The translations under genes and the position numbers were made by a program. DNA of 64,000 bases from Pontibaca methylaminivorans. GTDB taxonomy: Bacteria > Pseudomonadota > Alphaproteobacteria > Rhodobacterales > Rhodobacteraceae. Position 1 is the stretch's first letter, and each line of letters starts with the position of its first letter. The notes under the pieces were generated by a model. That model worked only from the letters and a program-made list of their open reading frames with translations, was not told the DNA's origin and did not search any database. The stretch is taken from positions 434,001 to 498,000 of the forward strand of contig NZ_FTPS01000001.1 in the NCBI RefSeq assembly GCF_900156525.1, in the 5' to 3' direction. Of the stretch, positions 8,249 through 18,575 are shown one piece after another.

Positions 8249-8893
8249 TCAGTCTTCGAAAAGCTCGCTCTGGCCGCGGCCCGCCTCTTGCGCCTCGGCA
8301 TCGTCCGCATCCCGGGGCATGAGCGGCACCATGCCGGGCGGTGCGGTGCTTTCCAGCAGGCCGGCCGCGCGCAGTTCGGCCAGCCCCGGAAGGTCGCGCG
8401 CGGATTCCAGGCCGAACTGATCGAGAAACGCCTCGGTCACCACGAATGTCACCGGGCGGCCCGGGGTCATCTTGCGCCGGCCAAGGCGGATCCAGTCGAG
8501 TTCAAGCAACTGGTCGATGGTGCCGCGCGACACCGAGACGCCGCGGATCTCCTCGATCTCGGCGCGGGTGACCGGCTGGTGATAGGCGATGATCGCCAGC
8601 GTCTCGATCGCGGCGCGGCTCAGGCGGCGCGTCTCGACGCTTTCCTCGCGCATGAGAAAACCGAGGTCCGGCGCGGTGCGCAAGGCCCAGGCATCGCCCA
8701 CGCGCACAAGCTGCACACCCCGCCCCTCGTAACGGCGGCGCAGGAGCGCCAGCGCCTCGGCCGGGTCCGAGCCGGCGGGCATCCGCGCCTCGAGCAGGCG
8801 CAGGGTGACGGGCTCGGTGCTGGCGAAAAGGATCGCCTCGACCATGCGTTCCTGCTCGGCCATGGGCGGGATGGTGAAATCGGGTTCGCTCAT
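8249..8893 (-). CDS. scpB: Segregation and condensation protein ScpB
   Basis: 214-residue winged-helix kleisin partner of the SMC-ScpAB condensin complex acting on the nucleoid. The N-terminal EQERMVEAILFASTEPV and the central ETLAIIAYHQPVTRAEIEEIRGV match the ScpB family closely, followed by a short acidic C-terminal tail. Its start overlaps the scpA stop by four bases, as expected for subunits made together. It is the last gene of a SPOR-nagZ-scpA-scpB operon. Confidence 0.93.
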   Translation of the reverse strand: MSEPDFTIPPMAEQERMVEAILFASTEPVTLRLLEARMPAGSDPAEALALLRRRYEGRGVQLVRVGDAWALRTAPDLGFLMREESVETRRLSRAAIETLAIIAYHQPVTRAEIEEIRGVSVSRGTIDQLLELDWIRLGRRKMTPGRPVTFVVTEAFLDQFGLESARDLPGLAELRAAGLLESTAPPGMVPLMPRDADDAEAQEAGRGQSELFED

Positions 8894-9690
8894 GCCGGCC
8901 CGGCCCGGCTGCGCAGCTCGATCGCGGCGAAATGTTCGCTCTGGCGCAGTTCCGCGCGCCCCTCTTTCACCAGTTCGAGCGAGGCGGCGAAGGTCGCTGC
9001 CGTTGCCGAGCGCCGACGCTTCGGGTCATTACCCCATCCGTCGGGAAGGTAGCTCGTCAGGTCGGTCCAGTCGCCGGCGAAGCCAAGCAGCGGGCGCATC
9101 CGGTCGAGCGCCTGCTCCATGGTGAAAAGGTTGTCGCGATCCATGACGAAGGGGCGGAAATCGTCGCGGGTGCGGATCCGCGCATAGGCCTGCATGAGAT
9201 CGAGCAGCGTCACCGACCACTGCGTGCTGCGCCGGCGCACGACCGTTTCCGGCACGCCCCGGGCAAAGAAATCGCGCCCGAGCCGGTCACGCCCCATGAG
9301 CCGCGCCGCCGCATCGCGCATGGCCTGAAGCCGCTCGAGCTGGAACGCGAGATGCGCGGCCATCTCGTCCCCGCTCGGCCCGTCTTCCTCGGGGTCGGGG
9401 GGCAGCAGCAGGCATGATTTCAGAAAGGCGAGCCAGGCGGCCATGACCAGATAATCGGCAGCCAGTTCAAGCCGCAGCGCCTTGGCCTGTTCGACAAAGG
9501 TGAGATACTGGCGCGCCAGTTCAAGGATCGAGATGCGGCGCAGGTCGACCTTCTGGTTGCGCGACAACGTCAGCAGCAGATCGAGCGGCCCCTCGAAACC
9601 GTCCACATCGACGATCAGCGCCTCGGCCGCCATGCGCTCGGCCACCGACACCGGCGTGCCGGTGAGCGGCCCCGTGCCCTGCTCGGTCAC
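8890..9690 (-). CDS. scpA: Segregation and condensation protein ScpA
   Basis: 266-residue kleisin that bridges SMC heads with ScpB. VDGFEGPLDLLLTLSRNQKVDLRRISI near residue 30 is the ScpA N-terminal signature that binds the SMC neck, and the C-terminal winged helix includes a TAATFAASLELVKEGRAELRQ-type stretch. Translation starts at a GTG at 9690 that overlaps the nagZ stop (GTGA). The nagZ-scpA-scpB linkage is typical for this bacterial group. Confidence 0.93.
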   Translation of the reverse strand: MTEQGTGPLTGTPVSVAERMAAEALIVDVDGFEGPLDLLLTLSRNQKVDLRRISILELARQYLTFVEQAKALRLELAADYLVMAAWLAFLKSCLLLPPDPEEDGPSGDEMAAHLAFQLERLQAMRDAAARLMGRDRLGRDFFARGVPETVVRRRSTQWSVTLLDLMQAYARIRTRDDFRPFVMDRDNLFTMEQALDRMRPLLGFAGDWTDLTSYLPDGWGNDPKRRRSATAATFAASLELVKEGRAELRQSEHFAAIELRSRAGPA

Positions 9691-10697
9691 GAGCCTGCTC
9701 CGGGTGGCAGCGGGGCCAGCGCCGCAAGTTCGTCCCAGGCGGCCTTGATGTCGAAATCCAGAGGTGCATGGCGTTGCGACAGCGCCGTTTCGGCGCGGTG
9801 CAGGCTGTCCGCCCCCATCCGCCCGGCGGCGTGGGCGACCCGGTCGCGCTCGGCCAGCGTCCCGTTGCAGAACAGCGCGATGTCGCAGCCGGCGGCGATA
9901 CAGGCGCGGGCATTGTCCTGCGGCGTGCCCGTGAGCGCCTTCATCGAGATGTCGTCGCTCATCAACAGCCCGTCAAAGCCGATGCTGTCGCGGATCAGCG
10001 CGATCACATGCGGCGATACCGTCGCCGGCAGCGGGTCGAGCGCCTCGTAGACCACATGGGCGGTCATCCCGAGCGGCAGGTCCGCCAGCGCACGGAAGGG
10101 GGCGAAATCCCCGGCCTCCAGCAGATCGAGCGGCGCGCCGACGCGTGGCAGTTCGTGGTGGCTGTCGGTCCGCGCGCGCCCGTGCCCGGGGATATGTTTC
10201 ACGACCGGCAGCACGCCGCCATCCACAAGACCCTGCGCCACGGCGCGACCCAGTTCCGCGACCCGGGCGGGCGTGTCGCCGTAGCAGCGGTTCCTGAGAA
10301 AGGGGTGCGTCTCGTCAAGCGCCAGATCCGCAACCGGCGCGCAGTTGCCGTCGATCCCGAGCATCCGCAGTTCATGGGCAATCAGCCGGTAGCGCAGATA
10401 CAGCGCACGCACCGCCCCGTCACCGGCGGCGGCAATATGGTCGAGCGGCGCGGGCCAGTCACGGGCCAGCGGAGGGCGCAGGCGCTGCACCCGCCCGCCC
10501 TCCTGATCGATCAGGATCAGCGCCTCGCGCCCGACGGATTCGCGCATCTCGCCACACAGCGCCGCGATCTGATCCGCGCTTTCGAGATTGCGGCCAAAAA
10601 GAATGAAGCCGAACGGATCCGTCGCCCGGAACAGCGCCTTTTCCGCCGCGCTGAGCCGTGTCCCTTCGGCATCGAGAATGACCGCCGAGGGGCTCAT
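9687..10697 (-). CDS. nagZ: Beta-N-acetylhexosaminidase NagZ
   Basis: 336-residue glycoside hydrolase family 3 enzyme of cytosolic peptidoglycan recycling, removing GlcNAc from muropeptides. FGFILFGRN and ILIDQEGGRVQRL mark the barrel, KHIPGHGRARTDSHHELP holds the flexible His/Asp catalytic loop, and SDDISMKAL carries the nucleophile Asp. The ATG at 10697 overlaps the SPOR gene stop as ATGA. An open frame upstream is discarded because it lies inside the SPOR gene. Confidence 0.92.
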   Translation of the reverse strand: MSPSAVILDAEGTRLSAAEKALFRATDPFGFILFGRNLESADQIAALCGEMRESVGREALILIDQEGGRVQRLRPPLARDWPAPLDHIAAAGDGAVRALYLRYRLIAHELRMLGIDGNCAPVADLALDETHPFLRNRCYGDTPARVAELGRAVAQGLVDGGVLPVVKHIPGHGRARTDSHHELPRVGAPLDLLEAGDFAPFRALADLPLGMTAHVVYEALDPLPATVSPHVIALIRDSIGFDGLLMSDDISMKALTGTPQDNARACIAAGCDIALFCNGTLAERDRVAHAAGRMGADSLHRAETALSQRHAPLDFDIKAAWDELAALAPLPPGAGS

Positions 10698-11815
10698 CGC
10701 GCCGCCACCGGGATACATTCGGCCTCTTCCGCGAGCAGGGCGGCGCAGAACCTGCGCGCTTCGGCCATGTCGGCAAATCCGGCCGCACGCAAACGATAGA
10801 AGCTGTGCCCGCCGCTCGATGCCTGCTGGATCACCCGGTCCTTGCCGGCAAGATAGCTGTCGAAGCGCCCGGCAAGGCGGCTCCATTCGGCACGGGCGGC
10901 ATCCATGCTGTCCAGCGCGCCAAGCTGCACGAGCGGCGTCCCGGGTTCGAGCGTGTCGGGCGAAATCTCGCGGGTCTCGGGCGCCGCGTCGCTACGGGGC
11001 AGCGGATCGGTGAAGGCGGCGCGCGACGCCGCTTCGGATGTATCACCCGGGCGGATCTGCGGGCGGCGCGTGGCCGGCGACTCCTCGGCACCATCCGCCG
11101 CCCCGCCGCCCATTGCCTCTGCAAGCAGCGCGTCGATCGCCCCGGCCGGGATGGAGCCGGGGCCGGTTTCGCTCTCGCCTTCTTCGGTCTCGGGGGTGCT
11201 TTCGGTGATGACCGGCTCGTTGATATGGGGGATGGGGTCGGCTTCGCCCGTGTCCTCCTGCGGCGCGGCAATCCCGTCCGCGTCCGGGCCCGCCGCGGCA
11301 GGAGCCAAGTCGTCATCCTGATCCATTTCGCCCCGATCCGTCACCGGGGCCGGCGCGGACTGTTCCGGTTCGCTCTCGTTGACAACGTCTGCGGCGTCGG
11401 GGCGCGCGTCCTCTGCCCCGGATTCGGCATCCGCATCGGGCTGGAGGCTCGCCATGGGCAGGTCTTCGGGATCGAGCGTGATCGGGCGGGGCGCAAGGCG
11501 CAGGGTATCGGCGGTCGGCGCGGCGGTGCCTTCGGCGGCGATGCGGTTCACCGCCAGCCCCTGATGGCTTGCGGATTCGCCGCCCGGGTTCTCGGGCTGG
11601 ACCCGCAGCGGCCCCTCGATCGCGCGCACCACCGGCACACCATGGACATCGCGCATGACGAGCTTGTAGCCCCAGATGACGATTCCGATCACCAGAGCCA
11701 GCGAGGCAAGCGCGCCGAGCGCATTGGCAAGACGGCGCAGCCCGGCAAAGCGTCGGGGCGGTGACGGCTGCGCGTCCGGCGCATCCCATTCCTCCACCTC
11801 GTCATCCCATGCCAT
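10694..11815 (-). CDS. SPOR-domain membrane protein
   Basis: 373 residues. A cytosolic N-terminus is followed by one transmembrane helix (about 35-50, ALASLALVIGIVIWGY). A long acidic, low-complexity Glu/Asp/Ala/Pro spacer (about 80-290) leads to a C-terminal SPOR domain (about 295-373; PLVQLGALDSMDAARAEWSRL). SPOR domains bind septal, denuded glycan strands, so the protein likely acts at the division site. The start at 11815 was chosen over a GTG one codon upstream because GAGG is better placed. It leads nagZ-scpA-scpB. Confidence 0.85.
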   Translation of the reverse strand: MAWDDEVEEWDAPDAQPSPPRRFAGLRRLANALGALASLALVIGIVIWGYKLVMRDVHGVPVVRAIEGPLRVQPENPGGESASHQGLAVNRIAAEGTAAPTADTLRLAPRPITLDPEDLPMASLQPDADAESGAEDARPDAADVVNESEPEQSAPAPVTDRGEMDQDDDLAPAAAGPDADGIAAPQEDTGEADPIPHINEPVITESTPETEEGESETGPGSIPAGAIDALLAEAMGGGAADGAEESPATRRPQIRPGDTSEAASRAAFTDPLPRSDAAPETREISPDTLEPGTPLVQLGALDSMDAARAEWSRLAGRFDSYLAGKDRVIQQASSGGHSFYRLRAAGFADMAEARRFCAALLAEEAECIPVAAR

Positions 11816-11911
11816 CACTGCCTCGCTGCCCGCCGTCGGTTCTGTCTGGCTGCGGCTTCGGTCGCCCCTGCTGACGGTCCTGCCTTGTCCGGCACCGGTG
11901 CGGCCTTGTCC

Positions 11912-13657
11912 CTACCGCATCTCCTGCGCCGGAGTGACGCCGAGAATACCAAGGCCCGAGGAAATGACAACGGCAACAGCCTGCGCCAGTGCGAGTTTGG
12001 CCCGGCTGGCGGCAACATCGCCCTCCTGCAGGAAGCGCAGTTCCGGCCGGTCATTGCCCAGGTTCCAGAACGCGTGAAGTTCTCCAGCAAGTTCATAGAG
12101 ATAAAACGCGATGCGATGCGGCTCGTGGCTGCGGGCGGCGGTCTCGACCAGGCGGGGCCATTCGGCAATCTTGCGCGCAAGGTCAAGCTCGGCCTCGTCC
12201 GACAGCCGCCCGAGATCGGCATCAGTCAGCGTTGCCGCATCGGTCGCAATCCCGGCTTCGGCGGCGCGGCGCATCAGGCTCATGATCCGGGCATGGGCAT
12301 ATTGCACGTAGAACACGGGATTGTCGCGGCTCTGTTCCAGCGCCTTGTCGAAATCGAAATCGAGCGGCGCATCGTTCTTGCGCGTCAGCATCACGAAGCG
12401 CGTCACATCCGGCCCCACCTCGTCGACCACGTCGCGCAGCATGACGAAATTGCCGGCGCGTTTCGACATCTTGTAGGGTTCGCCGTTCTTGAACAGGCGC
12501 ACGAGCTGGATCAGTTTCACGTCAAGCGGCACCTGTCCGCCGGAAAGCGCCGAGACCACCGCCTTCATGCGCTTCACATAGCCGCCGTGATCGGCGCCGA
12601 AGATGTCGATCAAGACATCGAAGCCCCGGGCGATCTTGTCGTGATGATAGGCGATGTCGGGGGCGAAATAGGTCCAGCTTTCATCGGACTTGCGGATCGG
12701 ACGGTCCACATCGTCGCCATGATCGGTCGAGCGGAACAGGGTCTGTTCGCGCGGCTCCCAGTCCTCGGGGGTCTTGCCGCGGGGCGGCTCCAGCACGCCG
12801 CGGTAGATCAGGCCCTTTTCGTCCAGGTCGCGGATCGCCGATTCGATCCGCCCGGTCCCGTAAAGCGACCTTTCGCTGAAGAACACGTCCATCTCGACCC
12901 CGAGCGCGGCCAGATCGGCGCGGATCAGATCCATCATCGCTTCGGTCGCGCGTTCGCGCAGTTCGGCCAGCCAGACCTCTTCGGGCTGGCCCACCCAGGC
13001 ATCGCCCTTTTCGCGCGCCACCGCCTCGCCCACGGGGATCAGGTAATCGCCGGGATAGGTGCCGTCCTCGAAGGCGACCTCCTGCCCCAGCGCCTCGAGG
13101 TAACGCAGATAGACCGACCGGGCGAGCACATCGACCTGCGCACCGCCGTCGTTGATGTAATATTCGCGCGTCACGTCAAAGCCCGCATAGGCCAGCAGGC
13201 TGGCCAGCGCATCGCCGAACACCGCGCCGCGGGTGTGGCCGACATGGAGCGGGCCGGTCGGGTTGGCGCTCACGTATTCGACGTTGACGCGCCGCCCCTG
13301 CCCGAAGTCCGAGCGCCCGAATTCATCCCCCGCACCGAGCACATGGCCAATCACCCCCTGCCAGAGCGACGGCGCAAGGCGCAGGTTCAGAAAGCCGGGG
13401 CCGGCGACCTCGGCGCTCAGGAACCGCGGATCCGCGGCCAGCCGCGCCGCCAGCGCCTCGGCGATCTCGCGCGGCTTCCGGCCTGCGGGTTTCGCAAGCA
13501 CCATGGCGGCATTCGTGGCCATGTCGCCATGCGCCGGATCGCGCGGCGGCTCGACCGTCACCGCATCGAGCCCCAGCCCGACCGGCAACGCGCCCTCCGC
13601 CTGCATCGCTTCGAGCGCACCGATCACGCTTGCACGGATATCGCCGAACAGATTCAT
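11912..13657 (-). CDS. argS: Arginyl-tRNA synthetase
   Basis: 581-residue class I synthetase. [17 protein letters not shown] contains the HIGH motif as [15 protein letters not shown] the KMSK motif, and the N-terminal additional domain and C-terminal anticodon-binding DALR domain (from about 465) are present. The ATG at 13657 starts [15 protein letters not shown] as expected; an upstream in-frame start is unsupported. Ninety-six bases separate it from the SPOR gene on the same strand. Confidence 0.96.
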   Translation of the reverse strand: MNLFGDIRASVIGALEAMQAEGALPVGLGLDAVTVEPPRDPAHGDMATNAAMVLAKPAGRKPREIAEALAARLAADPRFLSAEVAGPGFLNLRLAPSLWQGVIGHVLGAGDEFGRSDFGQGRRVNVEYVSANPTGPLHVGHTRGAVFGDALASLLAYAGFDVTREYYINDGGAQVDVLARSVYLRYLEALGQEVAFEDGTYPGDYLIPVGEAVAREKGDAWVGQPEEVWLAELRERATEAMMDLIRADLAALGVEMDVFFSERSLYGTGRIESAIRDLDEKGLIYRGVLEPPRGKTPEDWEPREQTLFRSTDHGDDVDRPIRKSDESWTYFAPDIAYHHDKIARGFDVLIDIFGADHGGYVKRMKAVVSALSGGQVPLDVKLIQLVRLFKNGEPYKMSKRAGNFVMLRDVVDEVGPDVTRFVMLTRKNDAPLDFDFDKALEQSRDNPVFYVQYAHARIMSLMRRAAEAGIATDAATLTDADLGRLSDEAELDLARKIAEWPRLVETAARSHEPHRIAFYLYELAGELHAFWNLGNDRPELRFLQEGDVAASRAKLALAQAVAVVISSGLGILGVTPAQEMR

Positions 13658-13710
13658 CGCCTGGCCCTTTTTCTGCTGTTGCCGGCGGTTTAACACGGGC
13701 GAGGCGCGCG

Positions 13711-15582
13711 TCAATGGCGCTCGCCCTGCTCTGCCTGCGGGGATTCCGGGGGCTGGACTGCCCGGCCCGCGCCCTGCCCCGGCGGTTCCGGCGGATACAG
13801 CGCAACCAGCCGGTTGCCCGGCGGCACGGCAAGCTCGGGTCCCTCCTCGAACACGTGGAGCCCGCCCTTCCCGTCATAGGCGGCCATGGGCAGGGCCTCG
13901 GGGTTCTTCTGGCGCCAGTCCGCGAGGGAAAATTCCTCGGTCAGCTTGGTGACGCGGAACTTCCAGCCGATCGCGACCAGGTGGTTGTGCTCGTAATAGG
14001 ACATGTTCCCGCGCAGGATCCGCCCGCCCAGCGTCGCCGGCAGCTCGTGACGGCGGCTCTCCTGTCGCACGCGGTTGGGCTGGAACACGTATTCGCGCCC
14101 GTATTTATGGCCGAAATCGGTGCAGACCAGCGTGTTGTACGCATCGTTGTCGGTGATCGCGATCACCTGGTGATAGGCAACGAAGTCGAGATTGTGCTCG
14201 GCCGCTTCCGAGAGGATGTCGCCGAAGTAATGTGGCAACCCCGCGCTGCGCACACCGCGCAGGTGGCCGTGGTTCGTATCGGCGATCAGCACCGGAAGTT
14301 CGAGCTTCTGCAGCACCTCGCCGAAGGCGACCGACCAGGGCGATCCCCCGACGATCAGCACCCCCGGCGTGCCGGTCGCGGTGGCGCCGAGCAGCCGCGC
14401 AAGCGGCGTCAGGCCAAAGCCGTGCACGATCACCGTGACCAGCACCAGCGCAAAGGACAGCGGCGCGATCAGCACCGCGTCCTCGATCCCCTGCGCGACC
14501 AGCCGGTCGCCGAACAGCCCTGCGACCGCCACCATCACCACCCCGCGCGGTCCGGTGAAGGCCACGAGCAGGCGCTCCTTCCAGGGCACATCGCCGAAGG
14601 CCAGCGAGATCAGGACCGTCGCCGGGCGCACGAGGAGGATCACCACGAGGATGAACAGCCCCGCGCGCCAGTCGAGCCGCCCCAGTGTCTCGAGGCTCAT
14701 CCCCGCGCCCATGAGGATGAACACGCCCGAGACCAGCAACAGCGTCGCGTGTTCCTTGAACCGGCGCAATTCGGTAAAGCTGGCAAGCCCCGCATTGGCG
14801 ATCCAGAGCCCCATGATCGTGACCGCGAGCAGCCCGCTTTCATGGAGCCCGAAATCGGCGAGCGCAAACACCGCGAGCAGCACCACGAACAGCACCGGCA
14901 CCTTCATGTATTCGGGCACCTTGGCACGGGAAAACGCCCAGGTGATCAGCTTGGCCGCCAGCAGCCCGAGAAGCGTCGCCGCAAGGATGCCGATGCCGAG
15001 GTCGCGCATCGCCTGCGCCCGCGTCGCGTCGGCCTCGAGCACCAGCACCACCTGCAGCGCGAGCACCGCGACCATGGCGCCGACCGGGTCGTTGACGATG
15101 GCCTCCCACTGCAGGAAGGCGGCCGGGCGGCGCTTCAGCCGCGCGTGGCGCAGAAGCGGCGCGATCACCGTCGGCCCGGTCACGATCATGAGCCCGCCAA
15201 AGACCGCCGAACTGGGCCAGCTGAGCCCCGCGATCCAGTGCAGCGCCAGCGCCGAGAGCACCCAGCCGATCGGCGCCCCGATCACCACGAGCCGCACCAC
15301 CCCCCGCGCCGCATCGCGCAGCGAACGGTAATTGAGCGTGAGCCCGCCCTCGAACAGGATGATCGCCACCGCGATCGAGATCATCGGCGCGACGATCGGC
15401 CCGATGTCGCGCTGGGGATTGAAAATCCCGAGCACCGGGCCGACCAGCAGGCCCACCCCGAGCATCAGCACGATGCCGGGAATGCGCAGCCGCCAGGCGA
15501 TCCATTGCGCCCCGACACCCAGCACGCCGACCAGGGCGAATGCCGTGATCGGGGTCATCTGGGCCGGATCGGTCATGTCCAT
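13711..15582 (-). CDS. CPA1-type Na+/H+ antiporter with C-terminal RCK/TrkA-N domain
   Basis: 623 residues. About twelve hydrophobic helices (about 10-400) include [14 protein letters not shown] and [18 protein letters not shown], the NhaP/CPA1 ion-path motifs with the ND pair. This is followed by a Rossmann-type TrkA-N/RCK domain (about 405-515; [19 protein letters not shown]) and a soluble tail. It exchanges Na+ or K+ for protons at the inner membrane and is probably gated by nucleotide through the RCK part. The start at 15582 has GGAGAG upstream; a start two codons later is also possible. A long upstream open frame is rejected because it overlaps dgt. Confidence 0.85.
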   Translation of the reverse strand: MDMTDPAQMTPITAFALVGVLGVGAQWIAWRLRIPGIVLMLGVGLLVGPVLGIFNPQRDIGPIVAPMISIAVAIILFEGGLTLNYRSLRDAARGVVRLVVIGAPIGWVLSALALHWIAGLSWPSSAVFGGLMIVTGPTVIAPLLRHARLKRRPAAFLQWEAIVNDPVGAMVAVLALQVVLVLEADATRAQAMRDLGIGILAATLLGLLAAKLITWAFSRAKVPEYMKVPVLFVVLLAVFALADFGLHESGLLAVTIMGLWIANAGLASFTELRRFKEHATLLLVSGVFILMGAGMSLETLGRLDWRAGLFILVVILLVRPATVLISLAFGDVPWKERLLVAFTGPRGVVMVAVAGLFGDRLVAQGIEDAVLIAPLSFALVLVTVIVHGFGLTPLARLLGATATGTPGVLIVGGSPWSVAFGEVLQKLELPVLIADTNHGHLRGVRSAGLPHYFGDILSEAAEHNLDFVAYHQVIAITDNDAYNTLVCTDFGHKYGREYVFQPNRVRQESRRHELPATLGGRILRGNMSYYEHNHLVAIGWKFRVTKLTEEFSLADWRQKNPEALPMAAYDGKGGLHVFEEGPELAVPPGNRLVALYPPEPPGQGAGRAVQPPESPQAEQGERH

Positions 15583-15632
15583 GGCAGGTCTCTCCGCTTG
15601 GTTCGGCACATGAGGAAGGGGTTCGGCAACCT

Positions 15633-16811
15633 TCAGCCGTGGGGCGGGGTTCCGGGTTCGGCAATCGGCGCGCCGTTGCAGAGGCGCGCATGCTGCTGCA
15701 GGGCGAAGCGGTCGGTCATGCCGGCGATATAGTCGCAGACGATGCGCGCAAGCGCGGTCTCGCCCTTGCTGCGCTCCACGTCGCGGCGCCATTGCGGCGG
15801 CAGCAGGTCGGGGCGCGACAGGAACAGCGGAAAGAGATCGCAGAGCACCGCCGTCACCTCGTCGCGCATCACCATGACCCGCGGCGCGCGATACATGCGC
15901 TCGAACAGGAAATCCCGCACCGCGCCCAGATCGCGGCGCAGCGCAGGCGAAAAGGCGACGACCGGATCCGCCGCCATGCGGATGTCATCGGCGCTTGCAG
16001 GTGCAAGCGCATCGAGCCGCGCGCGCGAACAGTCGATCACGTCCTCGACCAGCAGGCCGAAGAACCGGCGCAGCGCCTCGTGCTCGCGCCGATAGGGATC
16101 GAGCCCGGGATGGGCGCGGTCCACCGCTGCGAAACAGTCGCCCAGCAGCGGCAGGCGCGCGAGTTCGTCAGCGGTGAACAGGCCCGCGCGCAACCCGTCC
16201 TGCAGGTCGTGGCTGTTATAGGCGATGTCATCGGCGATCGCCGCAACCTGCGCCTCGCCCCCCGCACGGGTGCCGAGCTCCAGCGCGTGGCGGGCGTCGT
16301 ATTCGGCAAGCGCCCAGGGAATCGGCGGGCGCACCGGCCCGTTGTGCTTGGCCAGCCCCTCGAGCGTCTCCCAGGTCAGGTTCAGCCCGTCGAACTCCGC
16401 ATAGTGACGTTCGAGCCAGGTGACGATGCGGATCGCCTGAGCGTTGTGGTCAAAGCCGCCATGGGGCGCCATGAGCGCGGCCAGCGCCTCTTCGCCGGTA
16501 TGGCCGAAGGGCGGATGGCCAAGGTCATGCGCCAGCGCCACCGCCTCGGTCAGTTCCACGTTCAGCCCGAGCGCCCCGGCAATCGTGCGCGCCACCTGCG
16601 CCACCTCGATCGAGTGGGTCAGGCGGGTGCGGAAATAATCGCCCTCGTGTTCGACAAAGACCTGGGTCTTGTGCTTGAGACGGCGGAACGCGCTGGAATG
16701 GATGATGCGGTCGCGATCGCGCTGGAAGCACGAGCGAAACCGGCTTTCCTCCTCGCTGACCAGCCGCCCGCGGCTCTGCGCCGGATCGGCGGCATAGGCT
16801 GCCCGCATCAT
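15633..16811 (-). CDS. dgt: Deoxyguanosinetriphosphate triphosphohydrolase-like protein
   Basis: 392-residue HD-domain dNTP triphosphohydrolase that keeps dNTP pools low. QRDRDRIIHSSAFRRLKHKTQVF, RLTHSIEVAQVARTIA, and ALAHDLGHPPFGHTGE carry the metal-binding H...HD...D set. Two adjacent ATGs (16811, 16808) are candidates: AAGG lies seven bases before 16811, and the conserved MRAAYAADPAQSRGRL starts there. A further ATG at 16853 would add 14 residues without support. It is divergent from erpA across a short gap holding a perfect palindrome. Confidence 0.88.
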   Translation of the reverse strand: MMRAAYAADPAQSRGRLVSEEESRFRSCFQRDRDRIIHSSAFRRLKHKTQVFVEHEGDYFRTRLTHSIEVAQVARTIAGALGLNVELTEAVALAHDLGHPPFGHTGEEALAALMAPHGGFDHNAQAIRIVTWLERHYAEFDGLNLTWETLEGLAKHNGPVRPPIPWALAEYDARHALELGTRAGGEAQVAAIADDIAYNSHDLQDGLRAGLFTADELARLPLLGDCFAAVDRAHPGLDPYRREHEALRRFFGLLVEDVIDCSRARLDALAPASADDIRMAADPVVAFSPALRRDLGAVRDFLFERMYRAPRVMVMRDEVTAVLCDLFPLFLSRPDLLPPQWRRDVERSKGETALARIVCDYIAGMTDRFALQQHARLCNGAPIAEPGTPPHG

Positions 16812-16858
16812 GCCCGAACCTTGTTGCACGCCATCTCCGCGTCTATATTGCATCCGAA

Positions 16859-16874
16859 CCGGTTATATAACCGG
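16859..16874. promoter_or_regulatory. Perfect 16-bp palindrome between dgt and erpA
   Basis: CCGGTTATATAACCGG is fully symmetric and sits in the short divergent promoter region, 36 bases before the erpA start. The AT-rich centre could contain a -10 element. It is a candidate operator for Fe-S dependent control of erpA and/or dgt; the cognate regulator is not known. Confidence 0.45.
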
Positions 16875-16910
16875 CCGCAAGCAGAAATCCCATGGGCTGG
16901 AGACGTAGTA

Positions 16911-17234
16911 ATGAACCTGCCACCGAAGGTCACGGATCGTGCGTTTTCGCGCCTGGCCGAGATCCGTGCGCATGATCAGGGAAAGGCCCTGCGCATCGCC
17001 GTTGATGGCGGCGGCTGTTCGGGGTTCCAGTATGACATCGCGCTGGACGAACCGCGGGGCGATGACCTCGTGCTCGAGGGCCAGGGCGAGAAGGTCGTGA
17101 TCGACGCGGTCTCGCTGCCGTTCCTGGAAAACGCGGTGATCGACTTTTCCGAGGAACTGATCGGCGCGCGTTTCGTGATCGAGAACCCGAATGCCTCGTC
17201 CTCCTGCGGCTGCGGCACCTCGTTTTCCATCTGA
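16911..17234 (+). CDS. erpA: A-type iron-sulfur cluster insertion protein ErpA
   Basis: 107-residue carrier that delivers Fe-S clusters to apoproteins. The three ligand cysteines are present: Cys36 in GGGCSGFQY, and Cys99 and Cys101 in the C-terminal SSSCGCGTSFSI. GGAG precedes the ATG. It stands as a single gene divergent from dgt. A second A-type protein is encoded at 25683-26048, so this genome segment carries two carriers with different partners or conditions. Confidence 0.92.
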   Translation: MNLPPKVTDRAFSRLAEIRAHDQGKALRIAVDGGGCSGFQYDIALDEPRGDDLVLEGQGEKVVIDAVSLPFLENAVIDFSEELIGARFVIENPNASSSCGCGTSFSI

Positions 17235-17263
17235 CCACCCCTGCGGGGGCACGTGTTCCCGCT

Positions 17264-18343
17264 CTAAAGCCGCACGCCGCGCAGGCCGACCCGGGCGAAG
17301 CCGGCAAAGAAGGATGCGAAATCGCGGCTGCTGCGCTCGGCCTCGGCAAGGATCGCCTGGCCGCGCTCGTCCAGCGCAGCGGCGATGCGGGGGCGCATGA
17401 CCTCCCAGTCGTCGCTGCGCAGATCCCCCATCCGCCACAGCAGATCCGACATTGCCCGCAGCGGCCCGGCCGCAACACGGACGCGGCGAAAGCCCGCGCG
17501 CCCCGGGGGAATGTCATCGGCAAAGGCGCGCCGCCCCGAACTCGCCATGGCCCAGTTGCAGAGCAGATAATCGCGATAGTCGTCGCCATGCCAGCCGCCC
17601 GATGCCCGGTCGCCGGGCGCGAAAGCGGCGGTCTCCCGGATCAGCCAGCCCTCCCACGCCGGCGGAGGATCGAGCCCGCCAAGCCGGAGCGCGATGCAGA
17701 CCTCGGCAAGAAGCGCGGCGTCCTGATCGAGATAGGCCAGCAGCCCAGCGTGTTCGAGGCTCCGCCCCGCGGCCGGTGAAAGCCCCGGATCGCGCCGCCC
17801 CCGCGCGCTCAGGTGCAGGACGATACGGGTCAGGCAGCGGGCCGCGCGGGCATCCGGCAGGGCAAAGGCATGGCTGCGGTCGATAAAGGCGCGCACGCGA
17901 TCTTCGAGCCCGCCATCTTCGGGCAGCGGGTCGATCCCGCGCCGCAGCAGCAGCGCCTGTGCCGCCAGCCGGTGCAGATCCGAAAGCTCCCTGTCGACGA
18001 GCCCTTCGCGCGCCGCCCAATGGGCCAGCACCTCGCCCTTGTTGCCCGGCAGCCCCAGATCCTCGAGATCCAGACAGATCGACAACAGCAGGCGATAATG
18101 ATGCGGGAAAAACCCGAGCCGCTGTTCGAGCGTGGCATGGAACGGCTCGTGCAGGTCGAGCATGCCCCGTTCCGGGCAAAGGCGAATGGCTCCGAGAACG
18201 GCCAGCAGCGCCGCATTCTCGCGCAGCCAGGGAAGGTCGCCCCAGGGGTGGCGTGCAACGGCGACCGTCTCGATCAGGGCCGCTCCGCGATTGAGCGCGC
18301 GCCGGTATCGGGCACCGGTCTCGAGACGGATGACATTCGACAA
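17264..18343 (-). CDS. Hypothetical protein with TTG start
   Basis: 359 residues, no domain recognised. The protein is leucine-, alanine- and arginine-rich and mostly helical by appearance (e.g. HYRLLLSICLDLEDLGL, HLHRLAAQALLLRRG type stretches), without signal peptide or transmembrane helix. The start is a TTG at 18343 with AAAGGA at seven-base spacing; no ATG lies nearby in frame. It is convergent with erpA and divergent from xthA. I have the impression that similar lone genes occur in related Rhodobacterales, but cannot name a family with confidence. Confidence 0.75.
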   Translation of the reverse strand: MSNVIRLETGARYRRALNRGAALIETVAVARHPWGDLPWLRENAALLAVLGAIRLCPERGMLDLHEPFHATLEQRLGFFPHHYRLLLSICLDLEDLGLPGNKGEVLAHWAAREGLVDRELSDLHRLAAQALLLRRGIDPLPEDGGLEDRVRAFIDRSHAFALPDARAARCLTRIVLHLSARGRRDPGLSPAAGRSLEHAGLLAYLDQDAALLAEVCIALRLGGLDPPPAWEGWLIRETAAFAPGDRASGGWHGDDYRDYLLCNWAMASSGRRAFADDIPPGRAGFRRVRVAAGPLRAMSDLLWRMGDLRSDDWEVMRPRIAAALDERGQAILAEAERSSRDFASFFAGFARVGLRGVRL

Positions 18344-18575
18344 GGCGCGGTCCTTTCCGAGATGCCGGGCACGGGGTTGCGGGTCGCCCTCATGATGCCT
18401 GCATTTGACGTCTCATTTCCAAACATTTTTCACGCAATGATTGTATCCATGCGCGGCAGGGACAACTTTCGCGCGGCCCCGGGGGGCATTTCCGTCCCTC
18501 TCTTGCCCCGCACGGCGGCATCGGCGATAGCTGTTCCCGGTCGCCGGCCCCTGTCTCGGAAGCGGGAACACACGA

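Noticed and set aside
13630-15732. Very long plus-strand open frame opposite the antiporter and argS starts
   Set aside because: Highly charged His/Arg/Asp-rich translation with no domain; a mirror of real minus-strand genes in GC-rich DNA.
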